Part shown: piece after piece, positions 29,964 to 37,676 of the stretch
Position numbering within the stretch: position 1 is the stretch's first letter
Layout: each line of letters begins with the position of its first letter
Assembly: GCF_004331035.1 (NCBI RefSeq)
Contig: NZ_SJNT01000003.1
Coordinates: 248,001-312,000, forward strand
Direction: 5' to 3'
From: Acinetobacter sp. ANC 4910
GTDB taxonomy: Bacteria > Pseudomonadota > Gammaproteobacteria > Pseudomonadales > Moraxellaceae
Length of the DNA: 64,000 bases
Made by a program: the position numbers and the translations under genes
Notes under the pieces: generated by a model
The model's input: the letters and a program-made list of their open reading frames with translations, nothing else
What the model was told of the DNA's origin: nothing
Database searches by the model: none

Positions 29964-30025
29964 CGATTTTTCTAGATGGAATCTTTTCAATAAGATTCTA
30001 GTTAATAGAATAACCTTCGGTTCGA

Positions 30026-30051
30026 CCTACTTTTCTTTTGGGAAAAGTAGG
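30026..30051. repeat. Intergenic inverted repeat of the CCTACTTTTC type
   Basis: A perfect 10-bp stem (CCTACTTTTC with GAAAAGTAGG) lies in the gap after the nitroreductase gene. Similar palindromes recur in intergenic DNA of many proteobacteria. Only one copy is in this window. Confidence 0.45.
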
Positions 30052-30199
30052 CAAAACCATAGCCATCTGCAAAACTCAGCTAATACCGTTTGCATTTCAA
30101 TGCATCGCAGAACCATTTTTTTCATAATTCGTTCTGTCTCAAACAATTGCAGATGACATTTCCGTGTATCTAATTTTCAGTTTGTAAAAGCTATTTGGG

Positions 30200-30511
30200 C
30201 TAAATATCCAAGATTTGAATAAACTCAAAAGCTGGTTCTTCATAAGGATGACTGGTTTTAAGCGCGTGAGCCACTGCTTTGGCATGAGCTTCTGGCACAA
30301 TCGTTTCTACTCGCCATTCAGGCACTTGTTCTAAACGATTCAACTCACCAATGAATGGATTTGCTCCCTGTACAGGCTTAAACTGTCCCATACCCAGAAC
30401 TTGCCATGCACAGTGCTCATAATGACCAATTCCCCCAGCACCTGCTGAAAAAATAGCCTGTTTAGTCGACTCTAGGTGACTCTCTGGAACGTAGTAAATT
30501 AATTTCAGCAT
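30200..30511 (-). CDS. YqfO/Nif3-insert-like small protein
   Basis: This 103-residue protein (ATG at 30511, MLKLIYYVPESHLESTKQAI) resembles the CutA/PII-like insert domain found in the middle of long Nif3 (YqfO) proteins. The features are FSAGAGGIGHYEHCAW, then GANPFIGELNRLEQVPEWRVE, and TSHPYEEPAFEFI at the end. Here it is a stand-alone domain. The core Nif3 protein without that insert is encoded separately at 58091. Function is unknown. Confidence 0.82.
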   Translation of the reverse strand: MLKLIYYVPESHLESTKQAIFSAGAGGIGHYEHCAWQVLGMGQFKPVQGANPFIGELNRLEQVPEWRVETIVPEAHAKAVAHALKTSHPYEEPAFEFIQILDI

Positions 30512-30667
30512 AAGTACCTTTTTCAAATCTACATGAATATGCTTATTGTTGAATGATTACTTCTTAAAATACAAGCAAACACGATCACTTCAAACATGTA
30601 TATTGGTTTCAACCCCAGAAAGTTTGACTAAACCTTCAACCATTTTGCTTTAATCCACCATCAATAA

Positions 30668-30841
30668 AAAATATGGATTTCTCTGTTTAGCCTCCAGCCT
30701 CAAAAAAAATCCAAACTACAATCCGATTCAAATCTACTCAAATATCGTTACCTGGTGTTTTATCATCTTGCTTTGGCCGTTGTAGATGGCTATTTACTTT
30801 CTGCACTCAGTTTAGTCAGTGCTGTGATCGGTTGGTTTTAA
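30668..30841 (+). pseudogene. Possible remnant or small hydrophobic protein without a standard start
   Basis: The frame is open from 30668 to the TAA at 30839-30841 and encodes a basic N-terminus followed by YRYLVFYHLALAVVDGYLL and SALSLVSAVIGWF, which looks like a real membrane segment. No ATG is in frame; only CTG or ATT codons, or a late GTG, could start it. It faintly resembles the first half of DUF3649 membrane proteins, so it may be a decayed gene. A terminator 40 nt downstream supports past or present transcription. Confidence 0.3.
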
Positions 30842-30879
30842 TGCTGCACTTCGCCAAGGCTTTTAGGCTATAATCACTG

Positions 30880-30904
30880 AGCCAATCTTCAGATTGGCTT
30901 TTTT
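30880..30904 (+). terminator. Rho-independent terminator upstream of the Sel1 gene
   Basis: An 8-bp stem (AGCCAATC with GATTGGCT) with a TTCA loop is followed by a T run. It ends a plus-strand transcript just 24 nt before the Sel1 start codon, although no intact plus-strand gene lies upstream within 900 nt. Confidence 0.8.
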
Positions 30905-30927
30905 AATTGACTGCCTTTGGAATTTCT

Positions 30928-31431
30928 ATGTCTCAGCTTCCTTCTATTTCAGCAGAACTGATTAATCGTGCAATTGCCGGAAATGCGGCAGCACAATTCG
31001 AAGTTGCCACTTTATACATGGAAAGTGAAGATGAACAACACATTGAACTTGCTGAAGAATGGGCACTGAAAGCTGCTGGAAATGGCAATGTCGAAGCGAT
31101 GTACTGGCTTGGTGAAGGCTACACCGTTTATGCAAAAGACCTTTTAGAAGAAGATCCTAAAGAAGCCAAATATTATTTTGAACAAGCCTACCATTGGCTT
31201 AAGCAAGCCAGTAGCGTCAAACATGCAGCTTCTATTTTAGAACTTGCAGGTTTTTACCGTCGTGGCGATGTGGTAGAAAAAGATGTTGCCAAATCTGTAG
31301 CCTTGGTAGAACAAGCCGCAGAACTAGGCGACGTACAAGCCATGCGTGATTTGGCTTGTATCTATGCACATGGTTTAGGTGTTGAAATTGATGAAGCCAA
31401 AGCAGATGAATGGAACAGCAAAGCGCAATAA
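30928..31431 (+). CDS. Sel1-repeat (TPR-like) protein
   Basis: This 167-residue protein (ATG at 30928, MSQLPSISAELINRAIAG) has about three to four Sel1-like repeats, for example AEEWALKAAGNGNVEAMYWL, YHWLKQASSVKHAASILELA and VALVEQAAELGDVQAMRDLA. Such repeats make protein-protein contacts. There is no signal peptide, so it is probably cytosolic. A TTG 21 nt upstream is in frame but lies inside the terminator tail. Function is unknown. Confidence 0.85.
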   Translation: MSQLPSISAELINRAIAGNAAAQFEVATLYMESEDEQHIELAEEWALKAAGNGNVEAMYWLGEGYTVYAKDLLEEDPKEAKYYFEQAYHWLKQASSVKHAASILELAGFYRRGDVVEKDVAKSVALVEQAAELGDVQAMRDLACIYAHGLGVEIDEAKADEWNSKAQ

Positions 31432-31459
31432 TCCAACTAAACGCTAGCAATAAAAAATC

Positions 31460-31495
31460 AACAGAAACCCTGTCCCAAATGGGTTTCTGTTTTTA
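31460..31495 (+). terminator. Rho-independent terminator after the Sel1 gene
   Basis: An 11-bp stem (AACAGAAACCC with GGGTTTCTGTT) encloses a 10-nt loop and is followed by TTTATT. Confidence 0.85.
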
Positions 31496-31505
31496 TTCAA
31501 GCAAT

Positions 31506-32462
31506 TTACTGACGGATATGGACAAAAATAAGGTCTAAATCATGTTTCGGTACAAAATTCTTTTTCCGCATTTCAAAACGTGTTGGGCTAATTTTTTTGA
31601 CTTCTCCGTCCCAACAAAATGACACCAACTCTCCTGCATCTCGCTCAACGGTCAGTTTAAAATCTGCAATGGGTTTTGCCCAGTTTGCCCCTGTCATTAA
31701 AATATAGCTCAATGCTTGATAAGGTGCTTGCTGTGCCTTGGCTTTGGCGAGTCCTGCTTTAAAGTACTTATCCATACAGTAGGTTTTTTCATCTTCTTCT
31801 GGATAAAGTGAAACTGAACCACCTACCAATGGTGCATATTGATGCTGAATACGCGTAGTACTATTGGCTTTAAAATTTTGCTGCCAACTATAAATAATTT
31901 GTGCTTCCCAATAGATTTCATCGTCCATTTGATACGGTTTTAACAACTGCTGCACTTGCGGCTCTTTACAGGCAAACATCCGACCACTGTAATTTATATC
32001 TTGCTGCATACTCCACGGATACATCAATTCATGTTCAGTAAATCCACATTTTTTTAAAGCAGCAGTCACATCCACAGGTTCACCTTCCCAATTAATTTCA
32101 CCTTGTTTGGTCAACGTTGGTAAAAAAGCCCGTACATGCTGTTGGGGTTGAATACTCTTGCCATTGGCTTGTACTTTAAAACTTTGCAGCAAATGTTCAG
32201 TATTCGCAAAATCGCTTTCACGCGAACTTCCCACACGCGGTAAAGGAAATAAGACCGTTTCTTGGAGGTCTTGATTGGTGAGATTCTTAAATTGATAATC
32301 CACACGAATCTGCTTTTTACTTACAAACAAATCTTCACTTTGCATGGAAATTTTAGGGTTTTTCAAATATTGCACACCGCCTGTCGCTACAAAACCAGTA
32401 CTGTCATTGGCATTCACCAAACCACATATACACAACAGCCCTAAACCATAGCTCCATTTCAT
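31506..32462 (-). CDS. DUF4424 family secreted protein
   Basis: A 318-residue protein with a signal peptide (SYGLGLLCICGLVNAND, cleaved about residue 18). The body starts with TGFVATGGVQYLKNPKISMQ and SEDLFVSKKQIRVDYQFKN, the hallmark of DUF4424, and continues with predicted beta structure. It is expected in the periplasm. The family's function is unknown. It is convergent with the Sel1 gene. Confidence 0.8.
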   Translation of the reverse strand: MKWSYGLGLLCICGLVNANDSTGFVATGGVQYLKNPKISMQSEDLFVSKKQIRVDYQFKNLTNQDLQETVLFPLPRVGSSRESDFANTEHLLQSFKVQANGKSIQPQQHVRAFLPTLTKQGEINWEGEPVDVTAALKKCGFTEHELMYPWSMQQDINYSGRMFACKEPQVQQLLKPYQMDDEIYWEAQIIYSWQQNFKANSTTRIQHQYAPLVGGSVSLYPEEDEKTYCMDKYFKAGLAKAKAQQAPYQALSYILMTGANWAKPIADFKLTVERDAGELVSFCWDGEVKKISPTRFEMRKKNFVPKHDLDLIFVHIRQ

Positions 32463-32631
32463 CTTATTCTTCCTTCTTCTATTTTTTAATTCTTCAACAC
32501 TCTACAAGTAAACTGATCATTTAAAATCAGATCAATATTACCCTTCAATCTTGATCTGCAAATCGACTCAACAATATGGCTTTATCTATTCGGCATCTTA
32601 ATGAAATAAATAAAGCCAAAGTTCGATGCAA

Positions 32632-33171
32632 TTAGTTCAGCAGAGTTGATTGAAGTTTCGCATCACGATCATCAATCACAATCGCTTGTCGGCAAATGCC
32701 TTCTGCTTGACGTTGTTGTTGAAATACATGTGTAGGCATTGGTTCAAAATTATCAAAGAAACAAATTTCCTGATTATCAATGGAATATACCAAAGACTGG
32801 TTGCCCACTTCATCTAAAGTGTCATAGTACACAATGACCATTTTTCCATGTTGAATCGCGGCTTGAATTTCGGTATAGCTCAACGCAGACTCAATCGGGA
32901 TACGTAAAGCTTTCGCTTCGGCATAACTTTGTCGTTCGGTTCGGTCGATATTCGGATCGGGGTCGGTATGAAAAGAAACTTTAAATCCAATCTTCTTTAA
33001 AGCAACCGCTAGTGCAATGGTAAAGGTGCCATCTTGACGATCATGTCGGCATAACTTAATCAGTTCATTCATATCGACATGTGTACCATGATGCTGTAAC
33101 AACATCCAAACGGCAAATACACCACAATTCGCTTCTAGATTCAGCAAAGAATCAGGAATCTCTAAAGCCAT
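32632..33171 (-). CDS. Peptidase C39-like domain protein
   Basis: A 179-residue cytosolic-looking protein with the N-terminal EANCGVFAVWMLLQHHGTHV, which resembles the catalytic-Cys helix of bacteriocin-processing C39 peptidases. The second half has GKMVIVYYDTLDE and a strand pair NQSLVYSIDNQEICFFDNF where the family His and Asp would be expected. The Asp is there, but the His is replaced by Gln/Ser. It may not be a protease. There is no transporter or bacteriocin gene beside it. Confidence 0.65.
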   Translation of the reverse strand: MALEIPDSLLNLEANCGVFAVWMLLQHHGTHVDMNELIKLCRHDRQDGTFTIALAVALKKIGFKVSFHTDPDPNIDRTERQSYAEAKALRIPIESALSYTEIQAAIQHGKMVIVYYDTLDEVGNQSLVYSIDNQEICFFDNFEPMPTHVFQQQRQAEGICRQAIVIDDRDAKLQSTLLN

Positions 33172-33312
33172 AGGTTCACTCTCAAGATGATATGAGGCGG
33201 ATGATATACAAAATGAAATTGATGCGACATAGGATTATTATTTTGATTTCTTAATAATGACCATATTTTCAGATATATTAATCGTCAATAATTAAACAAA
33301 AGTACAAAATAG

Positions 33313-34167
33313 ATGGCTTACCAAGCAACAATTTTAAATGTAATGATTGCATCACCAAGTGATGTTGCAGAAGAAAGACAGCTCGTTCGTGATGCAATTT
33401 ATGAATGGAATGCAATTCATTCCAAGCAATCGAACGTAATGCTTAATCCTGTCGGTTGGGAACATAATGTTGCCCCGCAAATGGGAAGTAGACCTCAAGA
33501 GATAATAAATAACAGTATTCTCAATGACTCAGACATCTTAATTGGAATTTTTTGGACTCGAATAGGCTCACCCACTGGTGAATATGTAAGTGGAACAATT
33601 GAGGAAATAACAAAGCACTGTGAAAAAAATAAATTAGCTTCAATTTATATTTCCCAAAAACCTTATCCAGATCATATAAATTTAGAACAATTACAACTTC
33701 TGAGAGATCAAAAAGAAATTTGGCTCAAGGAAGGTTTATTAGATTTTTATGATAACTCACTGTCATTTAAACAGAAAATCAAAGATCATTTATCTGTTCA
33801 TATTCAAAAGAATGAATATATTCGGACGATTGTAGATAAATTAAACACTACCAACACACCAATCGAAAGTTCTACAAAACAAACTATCGAACCTAGTGAT
33901 GAAATGATTCAAATCTTATTAAATGCTGGTCTTTACAATGATGATGTTCAATTTCTACGACATTTAAGTGGTATATCATTTCATGTTGGCAAATTGAGCA
34001 TGGCTCTAAAAGATGGTCGTGAGTTAGCAAAATGGCAAGATGCTCTCGACTCCTTAGTTGAATATGGTTTACTTAACAATAGAGGCAATAAAGGTGAACT
34101 ATTTCATTTAACCAATGAAGGTTGGAAAGCATTTGATCAACTAAAAGAACAACAGTTAGAAAAATAA
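33313..34167 (+). CDS. Stand-alone DUF4062 protein with probable winged-helix C-terminus
   Basis: Residues 1 to about 120 match DUF4062: LNVMIASPSDVAEERQLVRD, then the Trp-containing WEHNVAPQMGSRPQEI, and SDILIGIFWTRIGSPTGEYV. In other proteins this Rossmann-like module is an N-terminal unit of STAND NTPases. Here there is no NTPase. A middle linker leads to a C-terminal part (about 200-284) that looks like a winged helix (WQDALDSLVEYGLLNNRGNK then GELFHLTNEGWKAFDQL). The gene is noticeably AT-rich beside its neighbours and is alone between a C39-like gene and ahcY, so it may be horizontally acquired. Function is unknown; a defence role is only a suggestion. Confidence 0.8.
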   Translation: MAYQATILNVMIASPSDVAEERQLVRDAIYEWNAIHSKQSNVMLNPVGWEHNVAPQMGSRPQEIINNSILNDSDILIGIFWTRIGSPTGEYVSGTIEEITKHCEKNKLASIYISQKPYPDHINLEQLQLLRDQKEIWLKEGLLDFYDNSLSFKQKIKDHLSVHIQKNEYIRTIVDKLNTTNTPIESSTKQTIEPSDEMIQILLNAGLYNDDVQFLRHLSGISFHVGKLSMALKDGRELAKWQDALDSLVEYGLLNNRGNKGELFHLTNEGWKAFDQLKEQQLEK

Positions 34168-34223
34168 ATAATATTTATCCTTAGAACTTGGAACACTTTT
34201 AGAATCCAAGTACAATATTCAAC

Positions 34224-34350
34224 TCGTCGAGGGGTGCTGCGACTTTTTCACAGGCTGATTTTCAAAAACAGTAATGTGAAATCGCTAGGCTCGACGATTC
34301 GGTCAAAACTTCTGTGAAATACTGGTTTTGATTAACAACGGCATCCGCGA
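34224..34350 (+). promoter_or_regulatory. S-adenosylhomocysteine (SAH) riboswitch
   Basis: The leader of ahcY matches the SAH riboswitch. P1 is TCGTCGAG (34224-34231) with CTCGACGA (34290-34297). The conserved core GGGGTGCTGCGAC follows P1's 5' strand, and GCTAGGCTCG precedes its 3' strand. The inner stem is closed by GCGA with TCGC and TTTCACA with TGTGAAA. The pseudoknot pairs GGGTGC (34232-34237) with GCATCC (34341-34346). An extra hairpin (TCAAAAC 34303-34309 with GTTTTGA 34325-34331) lies in the linker. In this family, SAH binding turns on expression of SAH-recycling genes. Confidence 0.9.
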
Positions 34351-34401
34351 ACATAACGATCCAATCTATTTTTATTGTTATTTAATAACTAGGAGATCCA
34401 G

Positions 34402-35784
34402 ATGAACGCGGTTACTGCTTCATTTACAGATTACAAAGTTGCTGATATTTCACTTGCTGATTACGGCCGTAAAGAAATTAAACTTGCTGAAGCAGAAATG
34501 CCAGCATTGATGGGTCTACGTAAGCGCTATGCGGCTGCAAAGCCACTTGCGGGCGCAAAAATCCTTGGTTGTATCCATATGACCATTCAAACTGCGGTTC
34601 TCATTGAAACATTGGTTGAATTGGGCGCAGAAGTTCGCTGGACATCTTGTAACATCTTCTCTACTCAAGACCATGCTGCTGCTGCAATTGCGGCTTCTGG
34701 TGTACCTGTATTTGCTTGGAAAGGCGAAACAGAAGAAGAATACATGTGGTGTTTAGAACAACAAATCAATGTCAATGGCACGCCTTGGGATGCCAATATG
34801 ATTTTGGATGATGGTGGTGACTTAACACTACTTGTTCATGAAAAATATCCAGAAGTCATTGCTAAAATTCACGGTGTAACAGAAGAAACAACAACAGGTG
34901 TTCAACGTCTGTACGAAATGCTTCGTGATGGTACTTTAAAAGTTCCTGCAATCAACGTAAACGATTCTGTTACTAAATCTAAAAACGACAACAAATACGG
35001 TTGCCGTCACTCACTTAACGATGCAATCAAACGTGGTACAGATATGCTTTTATCTGGCCGTCGTGCGCTTGTGATTGGTTACGGTGACGTAGGTAAAGGT
35101 TCTGCACAATCTCTTCGTCAAGAAGGTATGATTGTACGTGTAACTGAAGTTGATCCTATCTGTGCTATGCAAGCATGCATGGACGGTTACGAAGTTGTAT
35201 CTCCATACAAAAATGGCGTACAAACAGGTAAAAAAGAAGACGTAAATGCTGATCTTCTTCAAAACACTGACCTAATCGTAACTACAACGGGCAACTACCA
35301 CGTATGTGACGCTGCAATGCTTGATTCATTAAAAGCAGGCGCTGTTGTTTGTAACATCGGTCACTTTGACACTGAAATCGACACAAACTACTTACGTGGT
35401 TACAAGTGGGTTGAAGTTAAGCCACAAGTTCACCAAGTTTATCGTTCAGAAGATGAAAATAACTACCTAATCCTGCTTTCTGAAGGTCGTTTGGTTAACC
35501 TTGGTAATGCAACAGGTCACCCATCACGCATTATGGATGGTTCTTTTGCTAACCAAGTATTGGGTCAAATGCATTTGTTCGCTGAGAAATTTGCAGATCT
35601 TCCTGAAGCTGAAAAAGCTGCGAAAATCCGTGTAGAACTTATTCCTAAGAAATTAGACGAAGAAGTTGCTGCTGCGATGGTTGCAGGTTTTGGTGGTGTT
35701 CTGACTCAATTGACTCAAGAACAAGCAGACTACTTAGGTGTAGCAGTTGAAGGCCCATTCAAATCGGATACTTATAAATACTAA
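34402..35784 (+). CDS. ahcY: Adenosylhomocysteinase
   Basis: AhcY hydrolyses S-adenosylhomocysteine to homocysteine and adenosine, which clears the inhibitor made by methyltransferases. The motif [18 protein letters not shown] and the NAD-binding loop [19 protein letters not shown] are clear, as are [15 protein letters not shown] [13 protein letters not shown] and the C-terminal KSDTYKY. Length 460. AGGAG lies 7 nt before the ATG. An SAH riboswitch in the leader should switch the gene on when SAH rises. metF follows in the same direction. Confidence 0.98.
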   Translation: MNAVTASFTDYKVADISLADYGRKEIKLAEAEMPALMGLRKRYAAAKPLAGAKILGCIHMTIQTAVLIETLVELGAEVRWTSCNIFSTQDHAAAAIAASGVPVFAWKGETEEEYMWCLEQQINVNGTPWDANMILDDGGDLTLLVHEKYPEVIAKIHGVTEETTTGVQRLYEMLRDGTLKVPAINVNDSVTKSKNDNKYGCRHSLNDAIKRGTDMLLSGRRALVIGYGDVGKGSAQSLRQEGMIVRVTEVDPICAMQACMDGYEVVSPYKNGVQTGKKEDVNADLLQNTDLIVTTTGNYHVCDAAMLDSLKAGAVVCNIGHFDTEIDTNYLRGYKWVEVKPQVHQVYRSEDENNYLILLSEGRLVNLGNATGHPSRIMDGSFANQVLGQMHLFAEKFADLPEAEKAAKIRVELIPKKLDEEVAAAMVAGFGGVLTQLTQEQADYLGVAVEGPFKSDTYKY

Positions 35785-35796
35785 TTTTTCACCTCT

Positions 35797-35834
35797 CCTA
35801 AATCCTCTCTTAAGAGGAGAGGGCTTTTCCCTGA
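35797..35834 (+). terminator. Imperfect inverted repeat after ahcY
   Basis: CCTCTC and GAGAGG arms around TTAA (CCTCTCTTAAGAGGAGAGG) are followed by GCTTTT. It may weaken transcription between ahcY and metF. Confidence 0.5.
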
Positions 35835-35852
35835 ATTAAATACCGCAAGGTT

Positions 35853-35885
35853 CCCCCTCCCTCTGGGAGAGGGTCAGGGTGAGGG
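35853..35885. repeat. C-rich/G-rich intergenic palindrome (CCCTCCC...GGGTGAGGG type)
   Basis: The stretch CCCCCTCCCTCTGGGAGAGG is followed by GTCAGGGTGAGGG. This CCCTC/GAGGG element recurs between genes in many proteobacterial genomes and can fold into a hairpin. It lies between ahcY and metF. Only one copy is in the window. Confidence 0.6.
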
Positions 35886-35921
35886 TAAAATAATACAAGC
35901 ATTTATAAAAAGGATTTGAAC

Positions 35922-36758
35922 ATGTCTAAACACATTCCTATTTCTTTTGAGTTTTTCCCGACCAAAACGGATGCGGGTGCAGAAAAACTGAAAGTCGTAC
36001 ACCAAGAATTACAACGCTTAAATCCAGAGTTCTTCTCAATTACTTACGGTGCTGGCGGTTCAACTCGTGAACGTACCTTAGCAGCGATTGCTGAATTTAA
36101 TGGTAAAGGTACGCCTGTTGCTCCTCACCTATCATGTATTGGTGATGACAAAGCCCGTATTGCAGAATTACTCGACATTTATAAAGCACAAGGCATTGAC
36201 CGTATTGTGGCACTACGTGGTGACCTCCCTTCAGGTCAGGTTGGTCTAGGCGAATTACCTTATGCAACGGATTTAGTTCGCTTTATTCGTGAACATTCTG
36301 GTGACCATTTCCACATTGAAGTTGCTGCATACCCAGAAATGCATCCACAAGCAGAAAACTTTGACTTAGACATTCAACGTTTTTGCGACAAAGCCAATGC
36401 AGGTGCTAACGCTGGTTTAACCCAATTCTTCTTTAATCCAGATGCTTACTTCTACTTTGTCGATCGCATTCAAAAAGAAGGCGTGAACATCCCAGTTGCA
36501 CCGGGCATTATGCCAATTACCAATGCCAGCAACTTAATTCGCTTTGCAGATGGTACAGGCGCTGAGATTCCACGTTGGATTCGTAAGCAACTGGCAACCT
36601 ATGGTGATGACAGTGCCAGCATCAAAGCATTTGGTCACGAAGTGATTGTGAAACTTTGCGAACGCCTGATTGCGGGTGGCGCACCGAGTTTGCACTTCTA
36701 CACCATGAACACGACTGACCCTACCCGTCAGCTTGTACTAGACCTCGGTTTAGCATAA
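35922..36758 (+). CDS. metF: Methylenetetrahydrofolate reductase
   Basis: MetF reduces 5,10-methylene-THF to 5-methyl-THF, the methyl donor that turns homocysteine into methionine. The N-terminus SFEFFPTKTD has the conserved Glu, and LRGDLPSGQ and TQFFFNPDAYFYFVDR are typical of the FAD barrel. Length 278 from the ATG at 35922, with AAGGA upstream; a TTG 6 nt earlier is less likely. It lies after ahcY, which makes the homocysteine that this pathway remethylates. Confidence 0.96.
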   Translation: MSKHIPISFEFFPTKTDAGAEKLKVVHQELQRLNPEFFSITYGAGGSTRERTLAAIAEFNGKGTPVAPHLSCIGDDKARIAELLDIYKAQGIDRIVALRGDLPSGQVGLGELPYATDLVRFIREHSGDHFHIEVAAYPEMHPQAENFDLDIQRFCDKANAGANAGLTQFFFNPDAYFYFVDRIQKEGVNIPVAPGIMPITNASNLIRFADGTGAEIPRWIRKQLATYGDDSASIKAFGHEVIVKLCERLIAGGAPSLHFYTMNTTDPTRQLVLDLGLA

Positions 36759-36798
36759 GTATTTAAACACGATTCACCCTATTTGAGAGTAAAACCGA

Positions 36799-37515
36799 AT
36801 GCCTCGTTTTTTTATGGAAGCAGAACTCAATGTTGATCACACTGTCGAACTGACTGAAACTGTGTTTCACCACTGGGTAAAAGTTTTACGCGCTCAAGTC
36901 GGTGAAACAGCGACTTTGTTTAATGGACAAGGCGGCGAATATGAAGTGACCTTAAGTGACGTTGCCAAAAAGTCAGCATCGGTTCAGGTCACTGCTTTTA
37001 ACCCAACCAATCGTACTCCAGCTATTCAGACTTTACTTGGTCAAGTCATGAGTAAAGGCGACCGTATGGATTATGCGATTCAAAAAGCTGTTGAACTGGG
37101 TGTATCCGAAATTCAATTGTTGACCTCTGAACGTTGTGAAATGCGTCTAAAATATGACCGCGACCAAAAAAAGTTAGATCATTGGCAAGGCATTGCGATT
37201 GCTGCTTGCGAACAATGTGGTATGAACCTTGTGCCAAAAATCCTTGCACCCCTCAGTTTAGAGAAATGGCTTGAATCTGAACTACCAGAGACTAAACTTG
37301 TGCTCGCACCCAATAAGGATGAGACAAATCCTTTGAACAATGCCAAATCAAATATTGCACTGTTGATCGGGCCTGAAGGTGGTTTAAGTGAAGCAGAAAT
37401 TCAAGCTGCGAATGATGTAGGGTTTATCAACTGGTGCATCGGCGAGCGCGTATTACGTACCGAAACGGCCCCTGTAGTTGCATTATCCATCTTAAATTAT
37501 AATGTTAGACCATAG
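36799..37515 (+). CDS. rsmE: 16S rRNA m3U1498 methyltransferase RsmE
   Basis: RsmE methylates N3 of U1498 in 16S rRNA with SAM. The N-terminal PUA-like domain starts MPRFFMEAELNVDHTVELTE. The SPOUT knot is seen in LLIGPEGGLSEAEIQAAND and GERVLRTETAPVVAL. Length 238. It begins 40 nt after metF. It uses SAM and makes SAH, so its grouping with ahcY-metF fits, although rsmE could have its own promoter. Confidence 0.94.
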   Translation: MPRFFMEAELNVDHTVELTETVFHHWVKVLRAQVGETATLFNGQGGEYEVTLSDVAKKSASVQVTAFNPTNRTPAIQTLLGQVMSKGDRMDYAIQKAVELGVSEIQLLTSERCEMRLKYDRDQKKLDHWQGIAIAACEQCGMNLVPKILAPLSLEKWLESELPETKLVLAPNKDETNPLNNAKSNIALLIGPEGGLSEAEIQAANDVGFINWCIGERVLRTETAPVVALSILNYNVRP

Positions 37516-37676
37516 TTTTTCTAAAAAGATGAAAATACGGATGGATAAGATTGATATTTATGAATAACCTGATTAATCTAAAAGTGATTCAATATTTTGT
37601 GATTTTATTAAACGACTAAGCAGATGAATGGAACGTATAACCTCTACAGTATCTAGAACAAAACAAAAATAAGGTT

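Larger units (their letters stand above)
30512..30927. other. Intergenic stretch of about 400 nt
   Basis: The left half (30512-30660) shows nothing I can interpret. The right half holds a possible gene remnant (30668-30841) and a plus-strand terminator (30880-30904), listed separately. The ribosome-binding site of the Sel1 gene is at the far right. Confidence 0.6.

Noticed and set aside
33172..34167. The C39-like gene plus the DUF4062 gene as a two-gene defence system
   Set aside because: They are on opposite strands with a 140-nt gap between their starts, and the C39-like gene does not share the AT-rich composition of its neighbour.
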